Source: Gemmatimonadota bacterium
GTDB lineage: Bacteria > Gemmatimonadota > Gemmatimonadetes > Palauibacterales > Palauibacteraceae
Length of the DNA stretch: 64,000 nt
Direction of reading: 5' to 3'
Assembly (NCBI GenBank): GCA_022820995.1
Contig: JAJEEM010000058.1
Span: forward strand, 62,001-126,000
Part shown: one piece after another, positions 7,884 through 16,279 of the stretch
Numbering within the stretch: the stretch's first letter is position 1
How the letters are laid out: every line of letters begins with the position of its first letter
Position numbers and translations under genes: made by a program
Notes under the pieces: generated by a model
Database searches by the model: none
What the model saw: only the letters and a program-made list of their open reading frames with translations
What the model was told of the DNA's origin: nothing

Positions 7884-8263
7884 CAGGCGGTATCGGTGCC
7901 GGTGTCGGGGGGTGCGATGCCGAACACGGAACCCTCGAGTCGGGCCACCGCCATGCGCGTCCGGGTCAGCTCCGCGCCGACCGCGTCGATCCGGCCGCCG
8001 AGTTCGGTCCGCAGATTCTCGATCTCCCCGCGCACGCCGCCGATCTCTCCGCGCACGCCGCCGATCTCGCCCCGAAGCTCATCCCTGACGCCGCCGATCT
8101 CACTTCGAAGCTCGTCCCTAAGGCCCTTGATCTCGACGCGCAGCTTGCCGCTCGTGCCGTCGATCTTCTCTTCGAGCTTGCGCGTTCGGGCGGCCGCCGC
8201 CAATCCGGCGACGACGATCGTCAACCATATCGTTACGAGTCCGATGATCACGTCCAGCTCCAT
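7883..8263 (-). CDS. Membrane-anchored coiled-coil protein
   Basis: A 126-residue protein from ATG 8263, preceded by CAGGGG. Residues 3-24 (LDVIIGLVTIWLTIVVAGLAAAA) are a single transmembrane helix. The rest is a long heptad coiled coil built from near-identical units (RDELRSEIGG, RDELRGEIGG, RGEIGG, RGEIENLRTELGG), visible in the DNA as imperfect 21-base repeats around 8027-8110. It ends in a Pro/Thr-rich tail. The design resembles small bacterial DUF1640-like or MscS-partner coiled-coil proteins. Function unknown. Confidence 0.75.
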   Translation of the reverse strand: MELDVIIGLVTIWLTIVVAGLAAAARTRKLEEKIDGTSGKLRVEIKGLRDELRSEIGGVRDELRGEIGGVRGEIGGVRGEIENLRTELGGRIDAVGAELTRTRMAVARLEGSVFGIAPPDTGTDTA

Positions 8264-8379
8264 CCCCTGACGACTCCCCGCTGAAGGTTTCGCGTGGCCC
8301 GCGGCGCGCTGCCCGCGGTCTCGATCCACCCGAACCTCCGCCCCCCTATCAAGGTCGTATCAAAAGGCGACCCGCTGCG

Positions 8380-9684
8380 TCAGGCGGGGATGCCGTGCTT
8401 CACGGCTCGCGTCATCGCGTCGACGAAGCGGTCGAGTTCCTCGAGCGTCGTGTAGGTGGACGGCGAGATCCGCAGGCCCGTGAACTCGGCGTGGTTGATG
8501 CCGACGGTGAAGATCCGGTGCTTGTTCCACAGCCAGTTGCGGAGGGCGCTCGTGTCGATCCCCTCGACCTGGACGTTCGCGATCCCGCACGCGAAGCCGG
8601 GCTTGAGGCTCGTGTTGAGGCGCACCCGGTCGTGCTCCAGGAGCTGCTCGGCCCAGTAGTTCCGCAGGTGGACGAGCCGCGCCTCCTTGCGCTCGCCGCC
8701 GACGAGCTGGTGGAAGGTGAGCGCTTCGCCGATGGCGAGGAAGTTGGCCTCGGGATGCGTGCCGATCGCCTCGAACTTCCGGATGTCGTCGTTGCTGCTC
8801 TCGGGCGCCGCCTGCAGCGGCCAGATCTCGGGGATCTTTTCCCTCCTCACGTAGAGGAGGCCCGTGCCGACGGGAGCGTGCAGCCACTTGTGGAGGCTCA
8901 CCGCGTAGTTGTCGCAGTTGAGCTCGGAGAGCGTAAAGTCATGGTGCGCCATCGAATGTGCGCCATCGACGATGACCGGGATGTCGTAGCCGCGCGCCAT
9001 CTCCACGACCTCGCGCACGGGGAGGATCTGCCCGGTGATGTTGATCATGTGGCACATGAGGATGAGGCGCGTACGGTCGGTGATCTGCTCCTCGAACAGG
9101 CGCACGATCTCCGCCGGATCCTCGGCCGGGATCGGGATCTTGAACTGCTTCATCACGATCCCCTCGCGGCGCTCGCGCTGCTTGAAGGTCGTGATCATGC
9201 GCCCGTAATCCTGCGTCGTCGTCACGACTTCGTCCCCGCGCGCCAGGTCGTAGCCGTTCTGCAGGATCTGGAGGCCCTCCGAGGCGTTGCGCGTGATCGC
9301 GACCTCCTCGGGGTCCACGTCCCACTGCCGGGCGAGGCGGGCGCGGACGCCCTCCCGCTGCGGCTCCAGGATCTGCCACCCGTTGTAGACCGGGATCTGG
9401 TTCGCGAAGTCGAGGTCCCGCTTCATCGCCTCGAGAACGTGGGCGGGCGTCGGGCTCACGCCCCCGTTGTTGAGGTTGACGAGGGAACGGTCGGTCGTGA
9501 ACGCCTTCTGGATCTCGAGCCAGAACTCCTCGTCGCGCGCGATCTCCCCGGAGGAGCCGGGCGTGCGCGAAGCCTCCCGGGCCGCGGCGATGGCGGTGTT
9601 CCACTTCGTCGGAACCATGGTCATGGCTCCCGCGGCTGCGGCGGAGCCTCCGAGGCGGGCGAGGAATCGTCGGCGGGTGGGCAT
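8380..9684 (-). CDS. Tat-exported class V aminotransferase-fold protein (isopenicillin N epimerase-like)
   Basis: A 434-residue protein whose start is fixed by CAGGAGG before ATG 9684. The N-terminus MPTRRRFLARLGGSAAAAGAM is a twin-arginine signal. The body is a class V PLP enzyme: NLNNGGVSPTP substrate loop, NASEGLQIL cofactor loop, VDGAHSMAHHDF with the aspartate for the pyridine nitrogen, and SLHKWLHAPVG with the Schiff-base lysine Lys266. Similar exported enzymes are annotated as isopenicillin N epimerase-like or cysteine desulfurase-like. The substrate is unknown. Export by Tat fits cytoplasmic loading of PLP. Divergent from the SLC12-like gene. Confidence 0.88.
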   Translation of the reverse strand: MPTRRRFLARLGGSAAAAGAMTMVPTKWNTAIAAAREASRTPGSSGEIARDEEFWLEIQKAFTTDRSLVNLNNGGVSPTPAHVLEAMKRDLDFANQIPVYNGWQILEPQREGVRARLARQWDVDPEEVAITRNASEGLQILQNGYDLARGDEVVTTTQDYGRMITTFKQRERREGIVMKQFKIPIPAEDPAEIVRLFEEQITDRTRLILMCHMINITGQILPVREVVEMARGYDIPVIVDGAHSMAHHDFTLSELNCDNYAVSLHKWLHAPVGTGLLYVRREKIPEIWPLQAAPESSNDDIRKFEAIGTHPEANFLAIGEALTFHQLVGGERKEARLVHLRNYWAEQLLEHDRVRLNTSLKPGFACGIANVQVEGIDTSALRNWLWNKHRIFTVGINHAEFTGLRISPSTYTTLEELDRFVDAMTRAVKHGIPA

Positions 9685-9970
9685 GCGGCCTCCTGGCTGG
9701 TTCGGCGCGGTCGTCGCCTTCAATGCTGCTGCCAAATAGACGGTTTTCGGCGCACCGAGCAAGGGCGATGGCTCCGGCGTCCTCGAACGGCCGTTCGCCG
9801 GGGGGGCGCCTGCCGTTCCGAACACGCAGCCCGTGCAACGCCCGACCCCAGGCCTGCGGGCAGCGGCACAACACTGCATTATGCCTCGGTGTCATCTCAT
9901 TGCCGCGCACAAAATAGCGCGCGCGGCGCCAACCCCTGCGGAGCCTTCGTCAGGCGTCCGGGAGGTGGAG

Positions 9971-12235
9971 ATGAGCAGTCGAGACCCGCGGTCCGTGAAG
10001 TCGCCGGCCCCCGCGTCGTCCCATGCGGGCCACGGCTTCGGCACCGCACCCGTCTTCCTGGCGTCGATCAGTACGATCCTCGGAGCCATCCTCTTCCTGA
10101 GGTTCGGATACGCGGTGGGGCACACGGGCCTGTGGGGCACGATGATGATCATCGTCATCGGGCATACCGTGACGATTCCCACGGTGCTCGCCGTCTCGGA
10201 GATCGCAACGAACCGGCGCGTTGCCGGCGGGGGTGCGTACTTCATCATCAGCCGCTCGTTCGGAACGACGATCGGCGGTTCGATCGGGATCGCGCTGTAT
10301 CTCTCGCAGGCGATATCCGTCGCCTTCTACCTCGTCGCCTTCGCTGCAGCCTTCGAGCCGGTCTTCACCTGGGCAGCCGAGGCAACGGGCGTTGCGCCCA
10401 CGCTTCAGTGGGTCAGCGTACCCGCCCTCGCCGTCCTCGTCGTCATGATGCTGACCCGGGGGGCCGACCAGGGTGTGCGGGTGCTCTGGATCGTGTGCGG
10501 CATCCTGGCGGCTTCGATCGCCGCTTTTCTCTTCGGCAGCGGGCCCGCCGACATCCGGCCCGATGGATTGAACCTGACATCCACGATCGCGGCGCCCGAC
10601 GGATTCGGCGTCGTCTTCGCCACATGCTTCCCCGCCTTCACGGGGATGATCGCGGGACTGGGCCTGTCGGGGGACCTCAAGGATCCCAAGCGGTCCATCC
10701 CGCTCGGGACGATCGGCGCCACCTTCGCCGGCATGGCCATCTACTCGCTGGTCGCGATCAAGCTGGCGCAGAGCGCCACTCCGGAGGCCCTTGCGGGGGA
10801 CCAGTTCATCATGGCCCGGATCGCGGCGTGGGGGCCGGCGATCTACCTCGGTCTCGCGGCTGCGGCCTTCTCCTCCGCGCTCGGTTCCATCATGGTGGCC
10901 CCCCGAACCCTTCAGGCGCTCGCGCGAGACCGGGTCTTTCCGGTCGCGAAGGTCAATCGCCTCCTGGCCATGGGACGGGGCGAGGCGGGCGAGCCCATCA
11001 ACGCCGTCTACGTGTCCGTGGCGCTCGCCGCCGTGTTCGTTCTGCTCGGAGACATCGATTTCATCGCCCAGATCCTGAGCATGTTCTTCATGGTGACGTA
11101 CGGTACGCTGTGCTCCGTGGCCTTCCTGGAGTACTTCGCGGGGAACCCGTCCTATCGTCCCACATTCCGGTCGCGCTGGTACATCTCTCTGCTCGGCGCC
11201 GTCGTGTGCTTCCTCATGATGTTCCAGATGAGTCCGCTGTACGCGATCCTGGCCATCGCGATCATGCTTGCCATCTACGTGGGCCTCAAGCGGTCCCGGC
11301 GGGGAGAACGGGACTTGGCCGCGATCTTTCAGGGGGCGATGTTCCAGCTCGTCCGCCGGCTGCAGATCACGTTGCAGAAGAACCGGAGCGCCCAGCAGGA
11401 GGGCGGCTGGCGTCCTTCCTTCGTGGCCCTGACGAGACACGGCGACCGGCGCGTGGCGCAGTTCGACGTCCTGCGGTGGATCTGTCACCGGCACGGGTTC
11501 GGACACTTCGTTCAGCATATGAAGGGGGAGTACTCGCTGGAGACGGAACTCGAAGCCCGCGCTCAGCTCACGAGGCTGGTGCGGCGCTCCGATCTGAGCC
11601 GCGCCGGAACCTTCGTCGACACGCTGATCTCCCCGTCCTTCGAGGCGGCCGTCACCCAGGCCCTGCAGTTCCCGGGCATCTCGGGACTTCCGAACAACAG
11701 CATTCTGCTGGAATTCGATCATGAACACCCGGACGAGATTGCCGACGTCGGGCGAGCCGTCACACTGGCGGTGTCCTCGAAGTTCAACGTGGTCGTCCTC
11801 CGCTCCACCACCTACCGCTTCGGCTATCGCGCCGCGATCCACGTCTGGCTGACGCCCGAGACACTCCCGAGCGCGGCCATGATGCTGATGCTGGCGTACA
11901 TCATCGTCGGACACCCCGAGTGGCGGACCGCCGAGATCCGGGTGTTCGCCTGCGTCGGCGGAGGGGGGAACGAGACGGAGGCCGACCAGCTGTCCGCGCT
12001 CATCGACCAGGGCCGTCTCCCGATCGCGCGAAAGAACATCGAAACGCTGCCCGTCCAGTCAGAGCCCGGTATCGAGGCCGAGGTAAGGCATCGTTCCTCC
12101 GACGCGGACCTCGTGATCGCCGGCCTTTCGAAGGAACAAATCGCAGGAGGCGACTTCGCGGGTTTCCTGCGGAACTACGCCGCGGCGAACGACATCCTCT
12201 TCGTGCACGCGGTGGAGCGCATTGCGATCGACTGA
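9971..12235 (+). CDS. SLC12-like cation-chloride cotransporter / APC permease with cytosolic domain
   Basis: A 754-residue protein, start fixed by GGAGGTGGAG before ATG 9971. Residues about 25-440 hold roughly 12 hydrophobic helices with the APC/SLC12 pattern: GTAPVFLASISTILGAILFLRFGYAVG opens TM1 as in Na-K-Cl cotransporters, and GLSGDLKDPKRSIPLGT is the conserved loop after TM6. The following 300 residues are soluble, with an SLC12-C-like region (RPSFVALTRHGDRRVAQFDVLRWI) and a nucleotide-binding-like end (SDADLVIAGLSK). The likely role is electroneutral ion cotransport; amino-acid transport is the alternative. Confidence 0.85.
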   Translation: MSSRDPRSVKSPAPASSHAGHGFGTAPVFLASISTILGAILFLRFGYAVGHTGLWGTMMIIVIGHTVTIPTVLAVSEIATNRRVAGGGAYFIISRSFGTTIGGSIGIALYLSQAISVAFYLVAFAAAFEPVFTWAAEATGVAPTLQWVSVPALAVLVVMMLTRGADQGVRVLWIVCGILAASIAAFLFGSGPADIRPDGLNLTSTIAAPDGFGVVFATCFPAFTGMIAGLGLSGDLKDPKRSIPLGTIGATFAGMAIYSLVAIKLAQSATPEALAGDQFIMARIAAWGPAIYLGLAAAAFSSALGSIMVAPRTLQALARDRVFPVAKVNRLLAMGRGEAGEPINAVYVSVALAAVFVLLGDIDFIAQILSMFFMVTYGTLCSVAFLEYFAGNPSYRPTFRSRWYISLLGAVVCFLMMFQMSPLYAILAIAIMLAIYVGLKRSRRGERDLAAIFQGAMFQLVRRLQITLQKNRSAQQEGGWRPSFVALTRHGDRRVAQFDVLRWICHRHGFGHFVQHMKGEYSLETELEARAQLTRLVRRSDLSRAGTFVDTLISPSFEAAVTQALQFPGISGLPNNSILLEFDHEHPDEIADVGRAVTLAVSSKFNVVVLRSTTYRFGYRAAIHVWLTPETLPSAAMMLMLAYIIVGHPEWRTAEIRVFACVGGGGNETEADQLSALIDQGRLPIARKNIETLPVQSEPGIEAEVRHRSSDADLVIAGLSKEQIAGGDFAGFLRNYAAANDILFVHAVERIAID

Positions 12236-12243
12236 CACGGGAC

Positions 12244-12271
12244 GACGCTCGTTCCGGCGCGGCGGAGCGTC
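12244..12271. terminator. Candidate bidirectional hairpin between convergent genes
   Basis: GACGCTC (12244-12250) and GAGCGTC (12265-12271) form a perfect 7-bp stem with a 14-base GC-rich loop, between the transporter stop and the selenoprotein stop. There is no T-run, so intrinsic termination is uncertain. Confidence 0.35.
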
Positions 12272-12824
12272 AGCGAGAACCGACGATCATGGCCAGGATC
12301 GGGTTGATCGCTTCCTCGGCCAAGCGCTCGAGTTCGGCGGCGGTACGGTTCTGAATCGGATGCGGGACCCAGACGATTCCGGGCTCGAAGCCGAGCGAGC
12401 GCGACTGGCTGCGGGCGGCCGTCTCGAACTCCGTCGTGACGACGAAACAGCCGGGGATCCCTCGTTCATCCAGGTCTCTGAGGTCGTGCAGACCGCACGA
12501 CGTGCAGGACCCTCAGTCGGCCAATGCCTGCACGACGACATCGGCTTCCGCCGCGATCCTCTGCAGGAGTTCAGTAGGCGCCCGCCGCGCGTTCGTCGGC
12601 TTGTCCGTGCGGATCGTCTCGATGCCGAGGGCGTCGAGGCGCGTCTTCACGTGGTCGAGGAACTCGTCGCTGCGGAGCTTGCCGATCCCCTGGAGCGCGA
12701 CGACGCGGCCTTCGAGCGACGGCGGAGGCGTGCGCCGGGGCCGCATCTCCGGGGCGAGTTCGGAGGTGGGATCGTGGAGGACGGTGGCCGGCGTTGCCGG
12801 GCCCGTCGCGGTCGGAGCGGTCAT
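12270..12824 (-). CDS. UGSC-family selenoprotein with in-frame UGA read as selenocysteine
   Basis: A 184-residue protein is obtained if TGA at 12515-12513 is read through as selenocysteine (residue 104). Before it lies MTAPTATG...VVALQGIGKLRSDEFLDHVKTRLDALG...EADVVVQALAD. After it the frame continues as GSCTSCGLHDLRDLDERG, IPGCFVVTTEFETAA, GIVWVPHPIQNR and LERLAEEAINPILAMIVG to a TGA at 12272. The residues U-G-S-C are the signature of the UGSC family, which has selenocysteine or cysteine at this site. The downstream part is clearly protein-like, with a family-like VPHPIQN segment. It overlaps the upstream thioredoxin-like gene by ATGA. A selenol-based redox role is likely; the substrate is unknown. 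Confidence 0.9.
12472..12515 (-). promoter_or_regulatory. Bacterial SECIS element with selenocysteine UGA
   Basis: Directly after the UGA (12515-12513) the mRNA folds into a two-part hairpin. A lower stem pairs GGGTC (bases 1-5 after UGA) with GACCT (37-41). An upper perfect 7-bp stem GTCGTGC/GCACGAC (12501-12483) carries the 5-base loop GGUCU at bases 19-23 after UGA. From memory, the E. coli fdhF SECIS has the same GGUCU loop at the same distance. This is the expected binding site of SelB. Confidence 0.85.
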
Positions 12825-14272
12825 GTCTCGATCTCTCTCGTGATGGGGTGTGAGTGCTGCCAGGCGCGGCCGCCGGGCCAGCCGGCCAGGATCGCGGAGT
12901 ACAGACCGGCCGCGCCGCCGGCCCGGGCGAGAAGCAGTCCGCCGGGCGGAAACTTCGGCACGTGGCGGCGCGTCTCCGAGTCCGGCACGCCCTCCGCGAG
13001 GCCCCCGGCGCCGCGGACCACCTCGCCCAGCGGCCGCGTCGTCGCCTCCAGCAGCGCCTCGGTGATCCGCGCCCGGTCCCAGCCCGCCTCCCGGTAGATG
13101 GCGTAGTGTTCGGGCGAGAGGAGCAGCACCGCGTGCGCCCACTCGCAGATCTTCGGGTGGCAGACGGCGAGCAGGCACGCCGCGAGCGACGCGGTGAGTT
13201 CTTCCGGCGTGCGGGACGCCTGGTCCATGATCCCCTGCACGCCCTCGCCCTGGAACAGAGTGACGGCGTCCGTCCCCAGCGCGACGCCGCGCGAGACGGA
13301 AAGCGGCTCCCACTCCTCGTCCGACTCGTCCTCGGCGAAGCAGAAGGTGTACTTGCTCGGCGCGCCGAAGGTGGAACGGTCGATCTCGCCGGGGCGTCCG
13401 CCGCCCACGTTTTGCACGATGAGGTTGAGGGCGCGCCCGATGGTCGCGTTCGCCCGGTTCCCCTGTCCGAGGACGTTGAGCCCCGAGTTCATCCCGATCC
13501 GGCGCGCAATGGGGCCGTTCACGATGATGAGGGGGGCCGTGAAGCAGGTGCTGCACAGGATCCCGTGCAGCGTGAAGTCCGGATCGAGCGCCGCCTCGAG
13601 CGCCGCGAGCAGCACGGGCATGTACTCGGGCTTGCAACCCGCGAGCACGGCGTTGATCGCCACCTTCTCCACCGTGCATTCCGCATAGTCCGGCGGCACG
13701 GCGCCCACCATTTCGTCCGGGGCCCGCGACGTGCCCGCGAGCATCCGGAGGATCCGCTCCGGGGTCGGGGGGACGACCGGAAGCCCGTCCGTCCAGCCGC
13801 GGTCGAAGCACGCTTCCACGGCATCGGCGTGCGGCTCCAGCGCCACCCGCCTTGCCTCGATACCCGTATCCCCGAAGCGCGCGCGCAGGCGCTCGGCGGC
13901 GCCCGGTGCTAACGACAGGGAACCGCAACCCGGGCGGAACGCCGCCAGATCCTCCCCCAGATCGGGGATCGACGTCAACCCACGCCACTCCTCGCGGTCC
14001 CAGCCGACGGCGCGGCCCGTCTCCCGTCCATCCTCGAAGCGCACGAGCGTGGGGACCGTCTCGATGTCGAGCCGGAAGGAGTGTTCGAGTTCCGTGTCGT
14101 CGATCACGCCCGGGACGGCGGCGGGGAAGTCCGGATCGTCCTGGCTGAAGACGGTGAGGCCGTCGCCTTCGGCGGAGAGCCGTTCCAGCACGGGTTCGAC
14201 GAGTTGACAGGTGGGGCAGTCCCGCTTCACGACGACCGCGAGACCGTCCTCCGGCAGCGGAGCGTGTTTCAT
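12821..14272 (-). CDS. Thioredoxin-like CxxC protein, partner of the UGSC selenoprotein
   Basis: A 483-residue protein with an N-terminal thioredoxin-like fold: VVVKRDCPTCQLVEPVLERL with Cys19-Pro-Thr-Cys22, then DIETVPTLVRFEDG, which has the thioredoxin cis-proline context. The long second part (DGLPVVPPTPERI, CTVEKVAINAVLAGCKPEYMPV, GILCSTCFTAPLIIVNGPIARRIGMNSG) resembles a uncharacterised family seen beside UGSC proteins and in some oxidoreductase clusters. It contains several more cysteines. Stop and next start overlap as ATGA, so it should be co-translated with the selenoprotein. An alternative ATG lies at 14305. Confidence 0.75.
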   Translation of the reverse strand: MKHAPLPEDGLAVVVKRDCPTCQLVEPVLERLSAEGDGLTVFSQDDPDFPAAVPGVIDDTELEHSFRLDIETVPTLVRFEDGRETGRAVGWDREEWRGLTSIPDLGEDLAAFRPGCGSLSLAPGAAERLRARFGDTGIEARRVALEPHADAVEACFDRGWTDGLPVVPPTPERILRMLAGTSRAPDEMVGAVPPDYAECTVEKVAINAVLAGCKPEYMPVLLAALEAALDPDFTLHGILCSTCFTAPLIIVNGPIARRIGMNSGLNVLGQGNRANATIGRALNLIVQNVGGGRPGEIDRSTFGAPSKYTFCFAEDESDEEWEPLSVSRGVALGTDAVTLFQGEGVQGIMDQASRTPEELTASLAACLLAVCHPKICEWAHAVLLLSPEHYAIYREAGWDRARITEALLEATTRPLGEVVRGAGGLAEGVPDSETRRHVPKFPPGGLLLARAGGAAGLYSAILAGWPGGRAWQHSHPITREIET

Positions 14273-14409
14273 GTCCCCAACTATAACACGGAAGGGACCG
14301 TCCATCTAAGCTGCGCCCGCCGCCCGCATCACGTTGACATAGGCCGCGACAACGGGGTACTTCGTTGCCCTGTGCCTGCCGATAGCCGAGGAGGTCGTGC
14401 GGAGGACGC

Positions 14410-15564
14410 ATGACCATGACTACCCAGGACAGGTTCGATCGTGCGGTGGCGTCGTTGTACGGGGCCGCCCTTGCCGACGCGGCGTGGGCCCCCGCGGCCG
14501 GAGCGATCAACGACATGCTCCGGGTGACCGGCCATGGCCTGACGTTCGCGGACCCCTGCCGGAGTGAACCCGAGATCTTCCTGAACCGGTTCTTCGTCGC
14601 CGCGGAACACCGGAAGGACTTGGAGCATCTGTATTTTCGCGAGTACTACTGGCGCGACGAAGCGATTCCCCGGCTCTACGAACTTGGCGACGGCGAGTTG
14701 GCCTACAGGTCGACTCTCTATACTGACCGCGAGAAAAAGACTTCCGCCGCGTACAACGATTTTCGGCGCATCGCGAAGTCGCAGGACGGCCTCTTCATCG
14801 TGCTCTACGGGCTGGACGGTTGCGGAGTCGTCTGGTCCATCGGCGACTCCACCCAACGCGGCGGTTGGGCGCAGGATCAGATCCGGGCCATCGGGCGGCT
14901 CGCGCCTCACCTAATCCAGTTCGCGCGCGTCCGCCGCGCGATGGCCGATGCCAGGGCGCTGGGCGCGTCACTCGGCGAACTGCTCGAGAACCGTCGGTCG
15001 GGGATCATCCAGCTGGACCGCCGCGGACGCATCCTGGAGGCGAACGACCGGGCCCGGACCGTCCTGGCGAAACGCGACGGGCTCCGCGACGACGGAGGCG
15101 TGCTGTCGTCCGGGACACCGGGGGAGGACGCCGAGCTGAAAGGCCTGCTGGAGCGGGCGCTGCCCGGGTACGACGCGCAGGGCGCCGGCGGCTCGATGAA
15201 GGTCACGCGCGGCACGGGCGGCGCGCCGCTGGTGCTTGAGGTCCATCCCGTCCGGAAGACGAGTACGGATTCTCGTTCGTGGGAGGTCGGCGCGCTGGTG
15301 CTGATCGTCGACCCGATCACCCGGCCCAGCGTGGATCCGCGCCTGCCGGCCATGGTTTGGGGCTTGACACCCACCGAGAGCCGCGTGGCCGTGGCGCTGG
15401 CGACCGGCCAGACGGCAGCCGGCGTCGCGGGCGAACTGGGGTGTGCCGAGAGCACCGTGCGCACGCACCTGAAGAGGGTCTACCGCAAGCTCGGGGTCCG
15501 CAAACAGACGGAACTCGTGCGCCGGGTTCTGTCGCTGGAGGCCCTGCGAGGATCCTTGCGCTAA
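14410..15564 (+). CDS. LuxR-type transcriptional regulator with PAS-like sensor region
   Basis: A 384-residue protein. The C-terminal 60 residues (LTPTESRVAVALATGQTAAGVAGELGCAESTVRTHL followed by KRVYRKLGV) are a textbook LuxR helix-turn-helix. Residues about 180-290 resemble a PAS domain (RRSGIIQLDRRGRILEANDRAR), and the first 170 residues are a separate alpha/beta region typical of this orphan regulator group. It has no response-regulator receiver. ATG 14410 or 14416 may be used behind GGAGG. It is divergent from the redox operon, which makes it a candidate regulator of that operon; a TTGACA box at 14334-14339 lies in the shared region. Confidence 0.85.
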   Translation: MTMTTQDRFDRAVASLYGAALADAAWAPAAGAINDMLRVTGHGLTFADPCRSEPEIFLNRFFVAAEHRKDLEHLYFREYYWRDEAIPRLYELGDGELAYRSTLYTDREKKTSAAYNDFRRIAKSQDGLFIVLYGLDGCGVVWSIGDSTQRGGWAQDQIRAIGRLAPHLIQFARVRRAMADARALGASLGELLENRRSGIIQLDRRGRILEANDRARTVLAKRDGLRDDGGVLSSGTPGEDAELKGLLERALPGYDAQGAGGSMKVTRGTGGAPLVLEVHPVRKTSTDSRSWEVGALVLIVDPITRPSVDPRLPAMVWGLTPTESRVAVALATGQTAAGVAGELGCAESTVRTHLKRVYRKLGVRKQTELVRRVLSLEALRGSLR

Positions 15565-15629
15565 CCGGAATCCTGGCGGCGTGGACGCTGCGGCGGGGAG
15601 CCCGCGGGGTCCCCCAACCTCAGGTCGCT

Positions 15630-16265
15630 TCAGCCTCCGAGTGGAATCACGACCCCGGCCTGAATCGTCAGGCTTCGATGCTTGCCGCTGTCCGGTTCGT
15701 CCTGAGCGATATTCGCGAATCCCATCGAATACACGAGGTCGAGCCCCAGCCGCAGGCTTTCGGAGACCGCCAGTTCCGCGCCGGCTCCGACCGCGACCCC
15801 GAAATCCATGGCCGTCGGGTCGGGGTCTTCGCACGATGCCGATTCATTCACCGAGCCGAACTCCCCGAAATCGAGATTGGCGCTCGCGTTGCACGAGAGG
15901 TTGAAGGCCGCCCAGGGGCCGAACAGGACGCCGAAGGACGGTCCACCGCCGTCTCGCGGCGTTCCCATCCTCGCGAGGGCCGACAGCTGGAGGTAGTCCA
16001 TCTCGAAACTGATCGACCCAAAGCCGGCCTCCGATGCGCCGGCACCCTTCTGCGCGTATGCCCCGCCGACACGAAGCTCGACGGCGCCGGCAACGGGGAA
16101 TGCAGCGTCGACTCCGACGACCATGCCCATGCGAGCATCCTGGGTCGGAGCGTCCTCCGCGGAGACCGTGGACCGGTTCATCCCGGCCCGGATCCCCACC
16201 ATCGTCTGCGCCGCCAGCGGAGCGGCGACGAGCAGCGGCAGGAGTGACACGATGATTCTGCGCAT
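15630..16265 (-). CDS. Outer-membrane beta-barrel protein
   Basis: A 211-residue protein with signal peptide MRRIIVSLLPLLVAAPLAAQ. It is followed by alternating amphipathic strands (VGIRAGMNRSTVS, MGMVVGVDAAFPVAGAVELRVGGAYAQKG, MDFGVAVGAGAELAVSESLRLGLDLVYSMGF) and a barrel-type C-terminal strand, TIQAGVVIPLGG. Size and strand pattern fit an 8-stranded OMP_b-brl/OmpW-like porin-family protein. AAGGAGC precedes ATG 16265. It follows the small lipoprotein by 14 bases, so the two form an envelope operon. Ligand unknown. Confidence 0.82.
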   Translation of the reverse strand: MRRIIVSLLPLLVAAPLAAQTMVGIRAGMNRSTVSAEDAPTQDARMGMVVGVDAAFPVAGAVELRVGGAYAQKGAGASEAGFGSISFEMDYLQLSALARMGTPRDGGGPSFGVLFGPWAAFNLSCNASANLDFGEFGSVNESASCEDPDPTAMDFGVAVGAGAELAVSESLRLGLDLVYSMGFANIAQDEPDSGKHRSLTIQAGVVIPLGG

Positions 16266-16279
16266 GGGTAAAGCTCCTT

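Noticed and set aside
8027-8110. Regular repeats possibly resembling a CRISPR array
   Set aside because: They are about 21 bp, uninterrupted by spacers and in frame, encoding coiled-coil heptads.
8395-11724. 1109-residue plus-strand frame
   Set aside because: It spans both the antisense of the aminotransferase gene and the wrong frame of the transporter; composition is GC-shadow-like.
12513-12515. TGA as a genuine stop, giving a 103-residue protein
   Set aside because: The frame after it encodes the conserved second half of the same family, the UGA sits precisely before GSC, and a SECIS-type hairpin follows.
12821-14272. A second selenoprotein in the CxxC partner
   Set aside because: No in-frame TGA occurs; the active site reads CPTC with normal cysteine codons.
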